From contig CALIBC010000075.1 of NCBI GenBank assembly GCA_938045615.1, positions 1-10,549 of the forward strand: DNA of 10,549 bases, written 5' to 3'. How positions within the stretch are numbered: the first letter of the stretch is position 1; each line of letters starts with the position of its first letter. Of the stretch, positions 1-7,083 are shown in pieces. The notes under the pieces were generated by a model. That model ran no database searches, was not told the origin of the DNA, and saw only the letters and a program-made list of their open reading frames with translations. A program made the translations under genes and the position numbers. Source of the DNA: an uncultured Clostridia bacterium (GTDB lineage Bacteria > Bacillota > Clostridia > Peptostreptococcales > Anaerovoracaceae).

Positions 1-234
1 ACTTATATCCGTGGTCATTGGGGGATAGAAAACAGATTGCATTGGCATCTTGACGCAACCTTCAGAGAAGATCATTGTCGGGCACGCAAAGCATACGCTG
101 CTCAGAACCTCAACACGATCAGGAAACTGGCCTTAGTCATTGTCTCACAGAGGAAAGACAAGCTATCCATCCGAAAGAGATTATTCACCGCGGCACTCAA
201 TATCGACTATCCCAAAGAGCTCCTCAAAATTTGA
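1..234 (+). CDS. ISAs1-family transposase, C-terminal part (cut by window start)
   Basis: This is the last 77 codons of a transposase; the N-terminal part lies before the window. The frame is open from base 1 to a TGA at 232-234. It contains RGHWGIENRLHWHLD followed by FREDHCRAR and NLNTIRKLAL, the conserved C-terminal signature of ISAs1-family (DDE, IS4-like) transposases. The E of IEN is the likely third catalytic acid. Such enzymes cut and join the ends of their own element. The terminal repeat of the element follows directly after the stop. Whether the full gene is intact cannot be judged here. The element sits directly against a broken methyltransferase gene, so it probably inserted into the upstream part of this operon. 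Family assignment is confident; the exact IS name is not. Confidence 0.88.
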   Translation, partial: TYIRGHWGIENRLHWHLDATFREDHCRARKAYAAQNLNTIRKLALVIVSQRKDKLSIRKRLFTAALNIDYPKELLKI

Positions 235-250
235 TGCGGTTTCCCTATGG
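230..250 (+). repeat. Right end of the ISAs1-like insertion sequence
   Basis: The sequence TTTGATGCGGTTTCCCT overlaps and follows the transposase stop codon. Its core, TTTGATGCGGTTT, recurs at 4950-4962, and its reverse complement (with one variant base) recurs around 7090. ISAs1-family elements usually end in an inverted repeat just after the transposase stop. Recognisable FkbM coding sequence begins at about 252, so the IS boundary falls within a few bases of 246-251. The left end and the target-site duplication are outside the window. Confidence 0.65.
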
Positions 251-251
251 A

Positions 252-407
252 GGGGTAGACTCAATTAAGAAAGACCATCCGATTCTTTTAATATTGATCT
301 ATTATACGGAAAAGGATTTTTTTGAGATTCCTTCGGTGATTAAAGCGCATGCATCAGGCTATGGATTTAAGTTTTCAAGATCTATTATCTTATTAGTCAT
401 TGGATGA
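252..407 (+). pseudogene. FkbM-family methyltransferase, C-terminal remnant
   Basis: About 51 codons remain open from the IS junction to a TGA at 405-407. The residues GVDSIKKDHPILL, IYYTEKDFFEIPSVI and YGFKF match the pattern I know from the end of FkbM-type SAM-dependent methyltransferases: a 'GAE..I..D.P.L.IS.YH' segment, then 'ED.FEIP..I', then 'Y.F'. The SAM-binding N-terminal part is missing because insertion-sequence DNA abuts the fragment. The last residues (SRSIILLVIG) do not look like the usual ending, so a small frameshift near the 3' end is possible. The stop overlaps the next start codon as ATGA, suggesting this was once the upstream member of the same operon. It would have methylated a glycan hydroxyl. 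Non-functional as seen here. Confidence 0.6.
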
Positions 408-1363
408 TAAAGTTGCAGTTTGTTATGGAAAATATAAGATCAAAGATTGCATTGTTGGTTATATATAATCATCGATATGATGAGAATATTTCTCGTATAG
501 AAAGGATTTATTCATGCAGATTTACTTATTTGTACCATGTCATGCCGTTTTATGATGGGGATAAATCAAATGTTCTATCTGTTTATGAGTCATCTTATCA
601 ATATCAGTCTTATGTAGCACAGGCATATCAACAGATAAAGAGGTCGGAGGCGAAGTGTGTATATTCTCATTTCTTTGTGGTGGCTGATGATATGATCATT
701 AATCCAAATATTACAGAAGACAATCTTTTCGAATATACGGGAATAGGGGTAGATGAGTGTTATATTATAAGTGTACGAGATATATCAAAGGAAAAGTATC
801 CGATGTCTCAGTTTCATACGATAAGCTCCTTTAATGTGAAAATAGGGAGGGAGAAGATTCCAACATATGATGAAGCCATTGAGCGAATGAGAGCATATGG
901 ATGTATAGAGCACTTCGCTTTTAGGTGGAGTCAGTTGGCTCAACATTTAGCACATCTACTAATATCCTTGTTTGGAACTAGAAAAAAATATCAACTAAAG
1001 ATGATATTCAGAGTGCTAAAAATGTTTTTCCTTCGCAAAAAATTCAGCTACCCAATTGTGTGGGGCGGTTGTGACTGCTTGTTGTTGACGGAATCGGTTA
1101 TGTCGACCTTTTGTACTTATTGCGGGGTGTTTGCTGCTTCGGAGTTGTTTGTAGAGTTTGCAATCCCTACAGCCCTTATTTTATCGACTAGAAAAATCAT
1201 AACAAGTGACGATATAAGGCTTAGTTGTATCGCTCAACTTTATATGGTTAACGAAGCGGCATTTTGTGAGAAATATAGGTATAGCTTGACCAGCCTGTTA
1301 GAGGATTATCCCGAGGACGTATTTTTCATTCACCCAATCAAACTTTCAAAATGGATAAAATAG
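404..1363 (+). CDS. Unrecognised glycosyltransferase-like protein
   Basis: A 319-residue protein I cannot assign to a named family. The N-terminal part reads like a GT-A fold: a hydrophobic beta strand (residues 14-21), then HFFVVADDMIINPNI at 89-103, where the acidic pair D95-D96 followed by an NP motif resembles metal-binding DxD/DD motifs of nucleotide-sugar transferases. A basic, hydrophobic stretch (about 186-213) could contact the membrane. It is followed by PIVWGGCDCLLL (217-228), a typical late glycosyltransferase loop, and by FIHPIKLSKW at 308-317. I see no signal peptide. The ATG at 404 overlaps the preceding stop by ATGA; an in-frame ATG at 425 is an alternative. The gene overlaps pseC by 13 bases, so it is translated with the pseudaminic acid genes. 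A transferase acting on the same glycan is an inference. Confidence 0.6.
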   Translation: MIKLQFVMENIRSKIALLVIYNHRYDENISRIERIYSCRFTYLYHVMPFYDGDKSNVLSVYESSYQYQSYVAQAYQQIKRSEAKCVYSHFFVVADDMIINPNITEDNLFEYTGIGVDECYIISVRDISKEKYPMSQFHTISSFNVKIGREKIPTYDEAIERMRAYGCIEHFAFRWSQLAQHLAHLLISLFGTRKKYQLKMIFRVLKMFFLRKKFSYPIVWGGCDCLLLTESVMSTFCTYCGVFAASELFVEFAIPTALILSTRKIITSDDIRLSCIAQLYMVNEAAFCEKYRYSLTSLLEDYPEDVFFIHPIKLSKWIK

Positions 1364-2514
1364 TTCCCTTTATTCCATATGGGAAACAGAATATTACAGA
1401 TGAGGATATTCAAGCTGTAGTAGATGTTTTAAAATCGGACTTACTCACACAGGGCCCTAAGATACAGGAATTTGAGAGAGCGTTTGCCGATTATGTAGGT
1501 GCGAAATATGCTGTAGCAGTGAATAATGCGACCGCCGGCCTTCACTTATCGTCAAAAGCTTTAGGCGTTAAAATTAATGACAGAGTAATTGTTACACCGA
1601 TAACTTTTGCTGCAAGTGCTAACTGTATTCGTTATTGTGGAGGAAATGTCATTTTTTGCGATATAGACAAACATTCGTATTTATTAGACACGGGTTTATT
1701 GAGAGAAAAATTGAATAGTTCTCCTCCAAATACATATCAAGGTATCGTTGCTGTTGATTTCGCAGGATATCCGATCAATTTAGAAGAGTTGAAAAGTATT
1801 GCGGATGACTATGGTTTGTGGATATTGGAAGATGCCTGCCATGCTTTGGGTGGGTATTTTATTGACAGCAAAGGGGAGACGCAACATTGTGGCAATGGAA
1901 AATTTGCAGATATCGCGGTGTTTTCATTTCATCCGGTTAAGCATATTACGACGGGAGAAGGTGGTATGATTACGACAAATAATGATCTCTTATATGAAAA
2001 GATTTGCCTTTATCGTACACACGGTATAACAAGGACCCCGACAATTATGTGCGAGAAAGGTGCTTGGTATAATGAAATGATAGATTTGGGATATAATTAT
2101 CGGTTGACAGATTTTCAGGCGGCTTTGGGTATTTCTCAATTGAAAAGGGCTAAGGTTAGTTTGCTACACAGGAGGCGAATTGCTCAAAAATATGATCAGG
2201 CCTTTAAATCGATAAAAGGAATTATTATTCCTCATGTTGCGGATGGATATTACCATGCATATCATCTCTATGTTATACTGGTCGAGGATAGACGAGGAAT
2301 GTATGATTTTCTGCGGAAAAACAATATATTCACCCAAGTGCATTATATACCCCTACACTGGATGCCATATTATCGAAATATAAACAACGCCGACGGATTA
2401 TTGCCAACTTCTGAGGCGTATTATCAACATTGTTTAAGTTTGCCAATGTTCCCGACTCTAACAAACGATGAGCAGGATTTCGTTATCCAAAAGATTCTGG
2501 AGTTTTTGAGATGA
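1351..2514 (+). CDS. pseC: PseC, UDP-4-amino-4,6-dideoxy-N-acetyl-beta-L-altrosamine transaminase
   Basis: A cytoplasmic PLP-dependent aminotransferase of the DegT/DnrJ/EryC1/StrS family. It is the second step of pseudaminic acid synthesis, moving an amino group from glutamate to C4 of the 4-keto sugar made by PseB. The protein has 387 residues, normal for the family. The N-terminal IPYGKQNITDEDI (8-20) is characteristic of PseC. EDACHALGG (160-168) holds the Asp that contacts the PLP ring nitrogen (D161), and SFHPVKHITTGEGG (192-205) holds the Schiff-base lysine (K197). The end of the protein is complete. It starts inside the preceding gene (13-base overlap), and its stop overlaps the pseF start as ATGA. 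Related aminotransferases of the viosamine or legionaminic acid pathways look similar, but the PseF/PseG/PseI neighbours favour PseC. Confidence 0.93.
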   Translation: MDKIVPFIPYGKQNITDEDIQAVVDVLKSDLLTQGPKIQEFERAFADYVGAKYAVAVNNATAGLHLSSKALGVKINDRVIVTPITFAASANCIRYCGGNVIFCDIDKHSYLLDTGLLREKLNSSPPNTYQGIVAVDFAGYPINLEELKSIADDYGLWILEDACHALGGYFIDSKGETQHCGNGKFADIAVFSFHPVKHITTGEGGMITTNNDLLYEKICLYRTHGITRTPTIMCEKGAWYNEMIDLGYNYRLTDFQAALGISQLKRAKVSLLHRRRIAQKYDQAFKSIKGIIIPHVADGYYHAYHLYVILVEDRRGMYDFLRKNNIFTQVHYIPLHWMPYYRNINNADGLLPTSEAYYQHCLSLPMFPTLTNDEQDFVIQKILEFLR

Positions 2515-3221
2515 AACACGTAGCAATTATTCCCGCAAGAGGGGGAAGTAAGCGTCTATTTAAGAAGAATATAAGATTCTTTGAAGGAAAGCCCGTCATA
2601 GCATACTCAATAGAAGCTGCTCTTCAGTCAAACTTATTTGATGAAGTAATGGTTTCTACAGAAGATGCCGATATAGCGGAGATTTCCATACGATATGGAG
2701 CTAAAGTCCCATTTATGCGTTCAGCCAAGGCTGCTGATGATTTTGCCTCTACTACAGATGTTATACTCGAGGTCTTAGATATGTATCAAGCATTAGGTCT
2801 ATTCTTTGATATGGTCACTTGTATTTATTCGACAGCGCCATTTGTAACTCCACAAAAACTTCGTGCTTCTTTCGGTATAATGATAAATAAGGGATTTGAT
2901 TCTATATTTACGGTAGTTGCTTTTTCGTACCCGGTGCAGCGTGGTTTGGAAATTCACGATGGAAAGATGAGAATGATATACCCTAAATATAAAAATATCC
3001 GCTCACAAGATCTATCTACAATTTATCATGATGCAGGGCAATTTTATATTTCTAAGGTTGATTTCTTTCGTAAGTCCCACAGTTTTTGGGGAGATAATAC
3101 GGGGGGAATAATATTGTCCGAATTAGAGGTTCAGGATTTGGATACGGAGACAGATTGGATATTGGCAGAGATGAAATACAGATTGATGAGAGAAAATGAG
3201 GCGACGAAGAATTATATTTAG
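2511..3221 (+). CDS. pseF: PseF, CMP-pseudaminic acid synthetase (pseudaminic acid cytidylyltransferase)
   Basis: Activates pseudaminic acid with CTP to CMP-pseudaminic acid, the donor used by the transferases; last step of the pathway, cytoplasmic. At 236 residues it fits the CMP-sugar synthetase family (NeuA/PseF type). IPARGGSKRLFKKN (7-20) is the CTP-binding loop with its conserved Arg and Lys. YSTAPFVTP (106-114) is the family 'QPTSPL' region in its PseF form. YHDAGQFYI (172-180) and VQDLDTETDW (207-216) complete the active site, the latter with the acidic residues expected to bind Mg. Its ATG sits in an ATGA overlap with the pseC stop, and its 3' end overlaps pseG by 26 bases. A CMP-legionaminic or CMP-sialic acid synthetase is the alternative; the neighbouring PseG and PseI argue for pseudaminic acid. 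Confidence 0.92.
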   Translation: MKHVAIIPARGGSKRLFKKNIRFFEGKPVIAYSIEAALQSNLFDEVMVSTEDADIAEISIRYGAKVPFMRSAKAADDFASTTDVILEVLDMYQALGLFFDMVTCIYSTAPFVTPQKLRASFGIMINKGFDSIFTVVAFSYPVQRGLEIHDGKMRMIYPKYKNIRSQDLSTIYHDAGQFYISKVDFFRKSHSFWGDNTGGIILSELEVQDLDTETDWILAEMKYRLMRENEATKNYI

Positions 3222-4143
3222 AGCCGATGCAGGGCCTAATATCGGATATGGCCATTTTATTCGTACCCTGGCTTTGGCAGACATGCTCAAATACGATTTT
3301 GAATGTATGTTTTATACGCAGAGGCCGACGGATTATCAAATAAGAGAAATTACCAATATATGCGAATATGTGCCACTCCCTACCAATGGGAGCAAATTCC
3401 CCTTATTTATAGAGGCACTTACAGGTGATGAAATTGTTGTCCTGGATAATTATTTTTACACAACATACTATCAGACTCTGATAAAGAAGAAGGGGTGCAG
3501 ATTGGTTTGTATTGATGATATGCACGACAAACATTATGTATCAGATGTTGTAATTAATTTTGGGTCAAATAATCCTCTTTTGTTTGACATTGAACCGTAC
3601 ACCCAACTTTGTTTAGGTTTGGAATGGGCCTTGTTACGCCGGCCTTTTTTGCAAGCTATACCGTTTAAAAATCGCATAAAGGGAAATATCGCAATATCTT
3701 TTGGTGGAGTGGACTCTTCTAATCTTACGGAGATGCATGTAAGACGGCTTTCAATTAGTGATAGTATAGATAAAATAACAGCGATTGTAGGAGACGGATT
3801 TAGATTCTCCGAGGATTTAAAGTTGATAGAAAAGGTTAATGTGGAGAAAAACATAAGTGCATCCCGTATTGCAGACCTATTTTGCAAGGTTGAGTTTGCT
3901 ATTCTTTCTGCAAGTAGTATATGTATTGAGGCAATAGCGTGCGGATGCCCAGTATATATAGGATGGTATACGGAGAACCAAAGAGAGATGTATGACTTTC
4001 TAATTAAAAACAAATACGCAAGAAAAACAGATGAAATTCCTTTGTTTGCTGGTGGATATCACGATAGAAGTTTAAATACATCTATATTTTCAGAGATAGA
4101 AGGACGCTACAACTCGCTTTTTCATGTAATAGCGGAATTATAG
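3196..4143 (+). CDS. pseG: PseG, UDP-2,4-diacetamido-2,4,6-trideoxy-beta-L-altropyranose hydrolase
   Basis: Removes UDP from the diacetamido sugar by inverting hydrolysis, giving free 6-deoxy-AltdiNAc for PseI. It has a GT-B fold related to MurG. The 315-residue length is close to known PseG proteins. FRADAGPNIGYGHFIRT (8-24) carries the signature 'R.D.G..IG.GH..R'; H20 corresponds to the catalytic His17 described for Campylobacter PseG. ISFGGVDSSNLT (167-178) and SASSICIEAIACGCP (238-252) form the UDP-binding C-terminal domain. The ATG at 3196 leaves five residues before the first strand, as expected, and gives a 26-base overlap with pseF. It ends the first gene block: the next 2.4 kb has no intact gene, so transcription probably stops or fades here, though I see no convincing terminator hairpin after the stop. 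Confidence 0.93.
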   Translation: MRRRRIIFRADAGPNIGYGHFIRTLALADMLKYDFECMFYTQRPTDYQIREITNICEYVPLPTNGSKFPLFIEALTGDEIVVLDNYFYTTYYQTLIKKKGCRLVCIDDMHDKHYVSDVVINFGSNNPLLFDIEPYTQLCLGLEWALLRRPFLQAIPFKNRIKGNIAISFGGVDSSNLTEMHVRRLSISDSIDKITAIVGDGFRFSEDLKLIEKVNVEKNISASRIADLFCKVEFAILSASSICIEAIACGCPVYIGWYTENQREMYDFLIKNKYARKTDEIPLFAGGYHDRSLNTSIFSEIEGRYNSLFHVIAEL

Positions 4144-4837
4144 GTCGTTTCTAGTTCTATGGACATTGTGACGAATTGTGTAGATCCCGATTACAAAATG
4201 AGCAAATACTTATTTTACGCGATGAGAGGTTGTTTTTTTAATTCATTTCCTAAAATACTAGAAACATGTCTCTAATGATTTCGTTTCGTCATTTGATGAT
4301 CGGAATGAGTTATGTGAAAGTAAATGAAATAAATAATGGAATAAAGGCAGAAGCCGGTTTCGATTGTTCTATACCGAGGCGCTGTTTTAAGTTTATCGGT
4401 GAAGTTTTTTAAGGAGGGTTTGGCAGAAAGAGAGCTGCAATATGACTTCTGCGGATTCACTGGTTCTCTCGTAATTGACGGTCATTCTCCCGTAGTTTTC
4501 GAGAAGGTTCTTTCTACGATCCATCTGAGGTATATTACCATAAGTTAAAGAAGCCATCTGGAACTTATTTCGGAGGATATACAGAAGATATTTCCGGAAA
4601 TTTTATTTTCATCTTTTTTTGAAAGACACTGCAGGCTGTATGGTGGAAAAGATGGAACAAAATTCCCAGAAATAGATTTGGATAGCTCCGACTAAACGGC
4701 CCCTTAAAATAATCACTTAATCACTCAATAAATTCAGAATGAATTCGCCCCCCCCAAAAAAAACAATTAATGCTGGTGAAAGAAACTTGATGAGAGCAAG
4801 TATTTCGCCTAATCCTGATCAGGCGGTAATTGTGCGG
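4144..4837. other. Gene-free interval after pseG
   Basis: I find no credible gene on either strand in these roughly 700 bases: only short frames broken by many stops, with no family motif. It is low in GC and includes an abrupt C8-A8 junction at 4748-4763. Nothing that forms a strong hairpin followed by a T run is visible just after pseG. It may be the debris of lost glycan genes, but no fragment could be recognised. Confidence 0.5.
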
Positions 4838-4967
4838 AATTTTTTCATATAGATACAACTAACCGATAATGGGTGTTAGCTTAGAAATCCCACAGTGAAA
4901 ATTCAATGTTAGAGACTGAAGAGCATGTCTAAAAATTAGACTTTTATATTTTGATGCGGTTTTCCTG
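4838..4967 (-). repeat. Left arm of a diverged inverted repeat, ISAs1-like end
   Basis: Read on the minus strand, this stretch aligns with 7084-7208 on the plus strand over about 125 bases with scattered substitutions and small gaps. Exact shared blocks include AACCGCATCAAAATATA (4945-4961 versus 7090-7106), AACATTGAA and GATTTCTAAGCT (4878-4889 versus 7163-7174). The outer tip (4949-4967, TTTTGATGCGGTTTTCCTG) resembles the end of the insertion sequence at 230-246. This arm therefore looks like an old ISAs1-type end or a miniature derivative, with its body pointing away from pseH. Alignment was done by eye. Confidence 0.6.
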
Positions 4968-5242
4968 TGATCCTGATTGCTTGAGGCTCCTTTAAGAATC
5001 GCTAAACCCTCCTCTAAGACTAATTATTCGGTTTCGATAGTCACTACAAGTACATCCTTTGTGAGCCGCACAGTTTGGGTTACAAGTTTACCCCCCCCAT
5101 TCTTTTGGGTAAAATTAACCTCAAAAGCAGATCTTCGCTCTCGAGTACTGAAGATGGAGTAGTAGAACAAAGAATCGATTCTTCATAGCTTTCCAGGCAA
5201 GTTCGGAACCAAGCATGCTCGACTATGAAAGATAACCAATAG
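4968..5242. other. Gene-free interval between repeat arm and decayed frame
   Basis: No family could be recognised. A 61-codon plus-strand frame (4977-5162) starts at a TTG and shows no known motif. It contains a run of eight C at 5091-5098. Around 5180 the composition shifts upward: 5221-5280 has 34 G or C in 60 by count, against 21 in 60 at 3481-3540 inside pseG. This marks a junction between DNA of different origin. Confidence 0.4.
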
Positions 5243-6031
5243 CTCCGCAACCGCCTGCAGCTGCGAGCCGTCCTCGGACACGAAGTCTATAAGCGGCTGG
5301 TAGAGCTTGCCAAAGAAGCCAACGGTATTCCGATACAAAAAGCTGGAGCCAAGTGGTTTAAGAATTGGCAAAGTAGTGGAAGGCTTCCTGCGCGCTCTGC
5401 GACTTACTTAGCTTTGGCCAACAAGCCTATTGCAAACGCCGAGGAATCCCAGATGCTCAAAAAGATAAAGCTAGCAGCTTCGGAGCGTTCCATTGTTGCT
5501 TATTGATATTTAAAGTACCATCCGAAAGGCTGGCCGGAGGTTAGTTGGTACGAACTCTCTGTACTCTGCGAACAGAGGCTTGGAGACACCTCCGTCCTAT
5601 GACAAGATTGCAGCTGATGCGACTCAAAGTCGCTTCAATTCTCAATTGACTCTCGGCGCAACTTCAGGTGTTATTTTGACTTGGTCAATACGTTATAAGC
5701 TCACCTCTACGAAGCCTAGGCCGCTAATAGTAGCCGACTTAACCCCCTATCGCCTGCAGCTGTGGCAAGAGTTTTACCTATCTCTCACTTGTGAGAGATG
5801 CGGCAGTCGCTATATTATAGACACCTGTGAGAGATGCGGCAGTCGCTATATTATAGACACCTCTATCTGATCCCTGGAGAGGAGGGCCAATTCAAAGTAT
5901 TGAGCTCCTATGAAATAAATAAAATAGACATTTTTAAGCGCAGTCACAGAGGTGACCGCGGCTCGCAGTATTTGCTTCGTTTGGAGCCTGTGGTACGCCT
6001 ACAGGTCGTGGAATGCCAAATCAGAGTATGA
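5243..6031 (+). pseudogene. Decayed protein-coding remnant, family unknown
   Basis: Three plus-strand pieces read like one broken protein. Piece one (5243-5602) begins LRNRLQLRAVLGHEVYKRL, continues through GAKWFKNWQSSGRLPARSA, has an internal TGA at 5504-5506 and then YLKYHPKGWPEVSWYELSVL. Piece two continues in a shifted frame (about 5590-5790: SYDKIAADATQSRFNSQLTL, then TPYRLQLWQEFYLSL). Piece three returns to the first frame (5834-6031: RQSLYYRHLYLIPGEEG, then FKVLSSYEINKIDIFKR). The residue composition is that of a normal soluble protein, and GC is higher than in the pse genes. At least one nonsense change and two frameshifts would have to be undone. The text vaguely recalls DNA-binding or transposase-type proteins of mobile elements, but I cannot name a family. 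A further 64-codon frame (6013-6207) may be its continuation or unrelated. Confidence 0.45.
5790..5861 (+). repeat. Perfect 36-bp tandem duplication (two copies)
   Basis: Copy one is 5790-5825 and copy two 5826-5861; each begins TGTGAGAGATGCGG and ends TTATAGACACC, with no mismatch. The unit length is a multiple of three, and in one frame it encodes the duplicated peptide CERCGSRYIIDT. It sits where the decayed frame changes phase. Identical copies suggest a recent slippage or recombination event inside already non-functional DNA. Confidence 0.9.
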
Positions 6032-6207
6032 CGCGGATAGACTTTTGCTGCACAACGTTCTTTTTAGAGTGCATAAGAGACATTTTCGGAAACTTTTGGT
6101 TTCTCTCTGATGAGAAGCGTTCCTTTGCCTTAGGTTTGCTGGTTGAACAAGTTGTGTCTATGAACAATGGAGCGCAGCCGCATCAATCAGTAGGTTACAG
6201 ACTCTGA

Positions 6208-6539
6208 TGCAAGCAGTCAAGTCTGATAAGTTCGGATCTACTCGTTCAGCAAGCACCTAAGCTTTTGCCGTCCACACCTTTTTGTTAAGAAGTTATACTT
6301 TTCCCGAAGGTGTACTTTTGTTTCCTGAAAATGGATTCTGTCCTTAGCTCAAGGACATAGTCAGCCCTATCGCTAACTACCGCCTCGACTGTCAACTCTT
6401 TTCAGTACGGACATTCCAGCTCCAGATACTCTTTATCCGTCAGTTCTACTATTCTGATTTTTCTCAAAGTGAGATGTCTTCTTCTTTTTCACTCAAAGGC
6501 TGGCTACCGATATATTTTACATAAAATAATTAGCAATGC
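6208..6539. other. Spacer upstream of pseH, no gene seen
   Basis: No credible gene on either strand. A 17-base near-repeat lies at 6289-6322 (GAAGTTATACTTTTCCC then GAAGGTGTACTTTTGTT). The last 40 bases are AT-rich (TATATTTTACATAAAATAAT) and could hold the pseH promoter and an A-rich ribosome landing site, but no clear Bacteroidetes -33/-7 pair (TTTG and TAnnTTTG) could be fixed. Confidence 0.35.
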
Positions 6540-7034
6540 ATGCTTATGAGCACGAATACATTTAAGGAAAACAATCTTCAATTTGTCGATTACATAGATT
6601 TATCGGAGGAGAGACAGAGGGAGGTCTGGATAATTCGAAATCTGGATATAATAAGAAGATTTATGATTCATTCTGCTCCATTTTCTTTCGAAAGACATTT
6701 GCTTTTTATTAAGACACTCAGAATGGATAGATCGCGTTTGTATTGGTCCGTATTTAGGGATGATAAATTTATTTCATCGGTTAGTTTGCATCCGATTAAT
6801 TGGGGGGGGGCTTGGGCCGAGTGGGGGATTTATATGAATCCTTTTCACGTGAGGAAAGGCGATTCGTATGATGTAAGTGATGTTTTTTTTCGATATATAA
6901 GAGCAAATATGGCTTTACGAAAAATATACGCGAGCATTAGTTCTGAGAATAGTAGAAGTATTAGATTTCATGAGAAAATTGGATTTAAATTCATGGGGGG
7001 AGATCAGGTTCTGTTTTTTGAGAAGCGCTTATAG
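6540..7034 (+). CDS. pseH: PseH, GNAT N-acetyltransferase of pseudaminic acid synthesis
   Basis: A 164-residue GNAT-fold protein. By family and context it acetylates the C4 amino group of UDP-4-amino-4,6-dideoxy-beta-L-AltNAc, the PseC product, using acetyl-CoA. Visible segments are RNLDIIRRFMIHSAPFSFERH (33-53), in which the I/R-rich start and the F..H pattern match the opening of PseH-type enzymes; LYWSVFRDDKFISSVSL (67-83); WAEWGIYMNP (92-101); and the closing LRKIYASISSENSRSI with FHEKIGF (126-149), the usual GNAT ending. The acetyl-CoA loop, expected near RKGDSYDV (105-112), departs from the common R/Q-x-x-G-x-G/A form. The start is ATG 6540; ATG 6546 is equally possible. A run of nine G (6802-6810) lies in codons 88-91. 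The gene stands alone between gene-poor spacers rather than in an operon, so it probably has its own promoter. PseH is the best fit by context; a related sugar acetyltransferase is the alternative. Confidence 0.82.
   Translation: MLMSTNTFKENNLQFVDYIDLSEERQREVWIIRNLDIIRRFMIHSAPFSFERHLLFIKTLRMDRSRLYWSVFRDDKFISSVSLHPINWGGAWAEWGIYMNPFHVRKGDSYDVSDVFFRYIRANMALRKIYASISSENSRSIRFHEKIGFKFMGGDQVLFFEKRL
6802..6810 (+). repeat. G9 homopolymer inside pseH
   Basis: Nine consecutive G encode W88-G89-G90 and the first base of A91. Loss of one G would bring TGA at 6835-6837 (window numbering) into frame, giving about 98 residues. Gain of one G gives a stop after about 110 residues. Both products would lose the C-terminal half of the GNAT domain. 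The present length keeps the gene in frame. Confidence 0.9.
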
Positions 7035-7083
7035 TCAGATGGAAAAGGATTGCGGGAAACGGTAAAACTGGGATCTCTTTCTG

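Noticed and set aside
3534..4013. 159-codon minus-strand open frame inside pseG
   Set aside because: It lies wholly antisense to a well-supported pseG, has no family motif, and is explained by codon bias of the true gene.
4272..4460. 62-codon minus-strand open frame after pseG
   Set aside because: No recognisable motif, no leader, and an unlikely composition for a real protein; best treated as chance.
4748..5098. C8-A8 junction at 4748-4763 and C8 run at 5091-5098 as phase-variable tracts
   Set aside because: Neither lies in a recognisable gene or a supported promoter, so there is no function for length changes to switch.
5170..5183. 14-bp perfect palindrome AAGAATCGATTCTT as an operator
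   Set aside because: A palindrome of this length is expected by chance roughly once in a window this size, and no promoter or regulator gene is next to it.
5250..5762. The 12-base match CGCCTGCAGCTG near 5253 and 5750 as a direct repeat
   Set aside because: The similarity does not extend beyond the core, and both copies simply encode RLQL in protein-like text.
6289..6322. Two near-identical 17-base units as a short repeat array or regulatory site
   Set aside because: Only about 12 of 17 bases agree and there are just two units; it is not enough to call a CRISPR, iteron or binding site.
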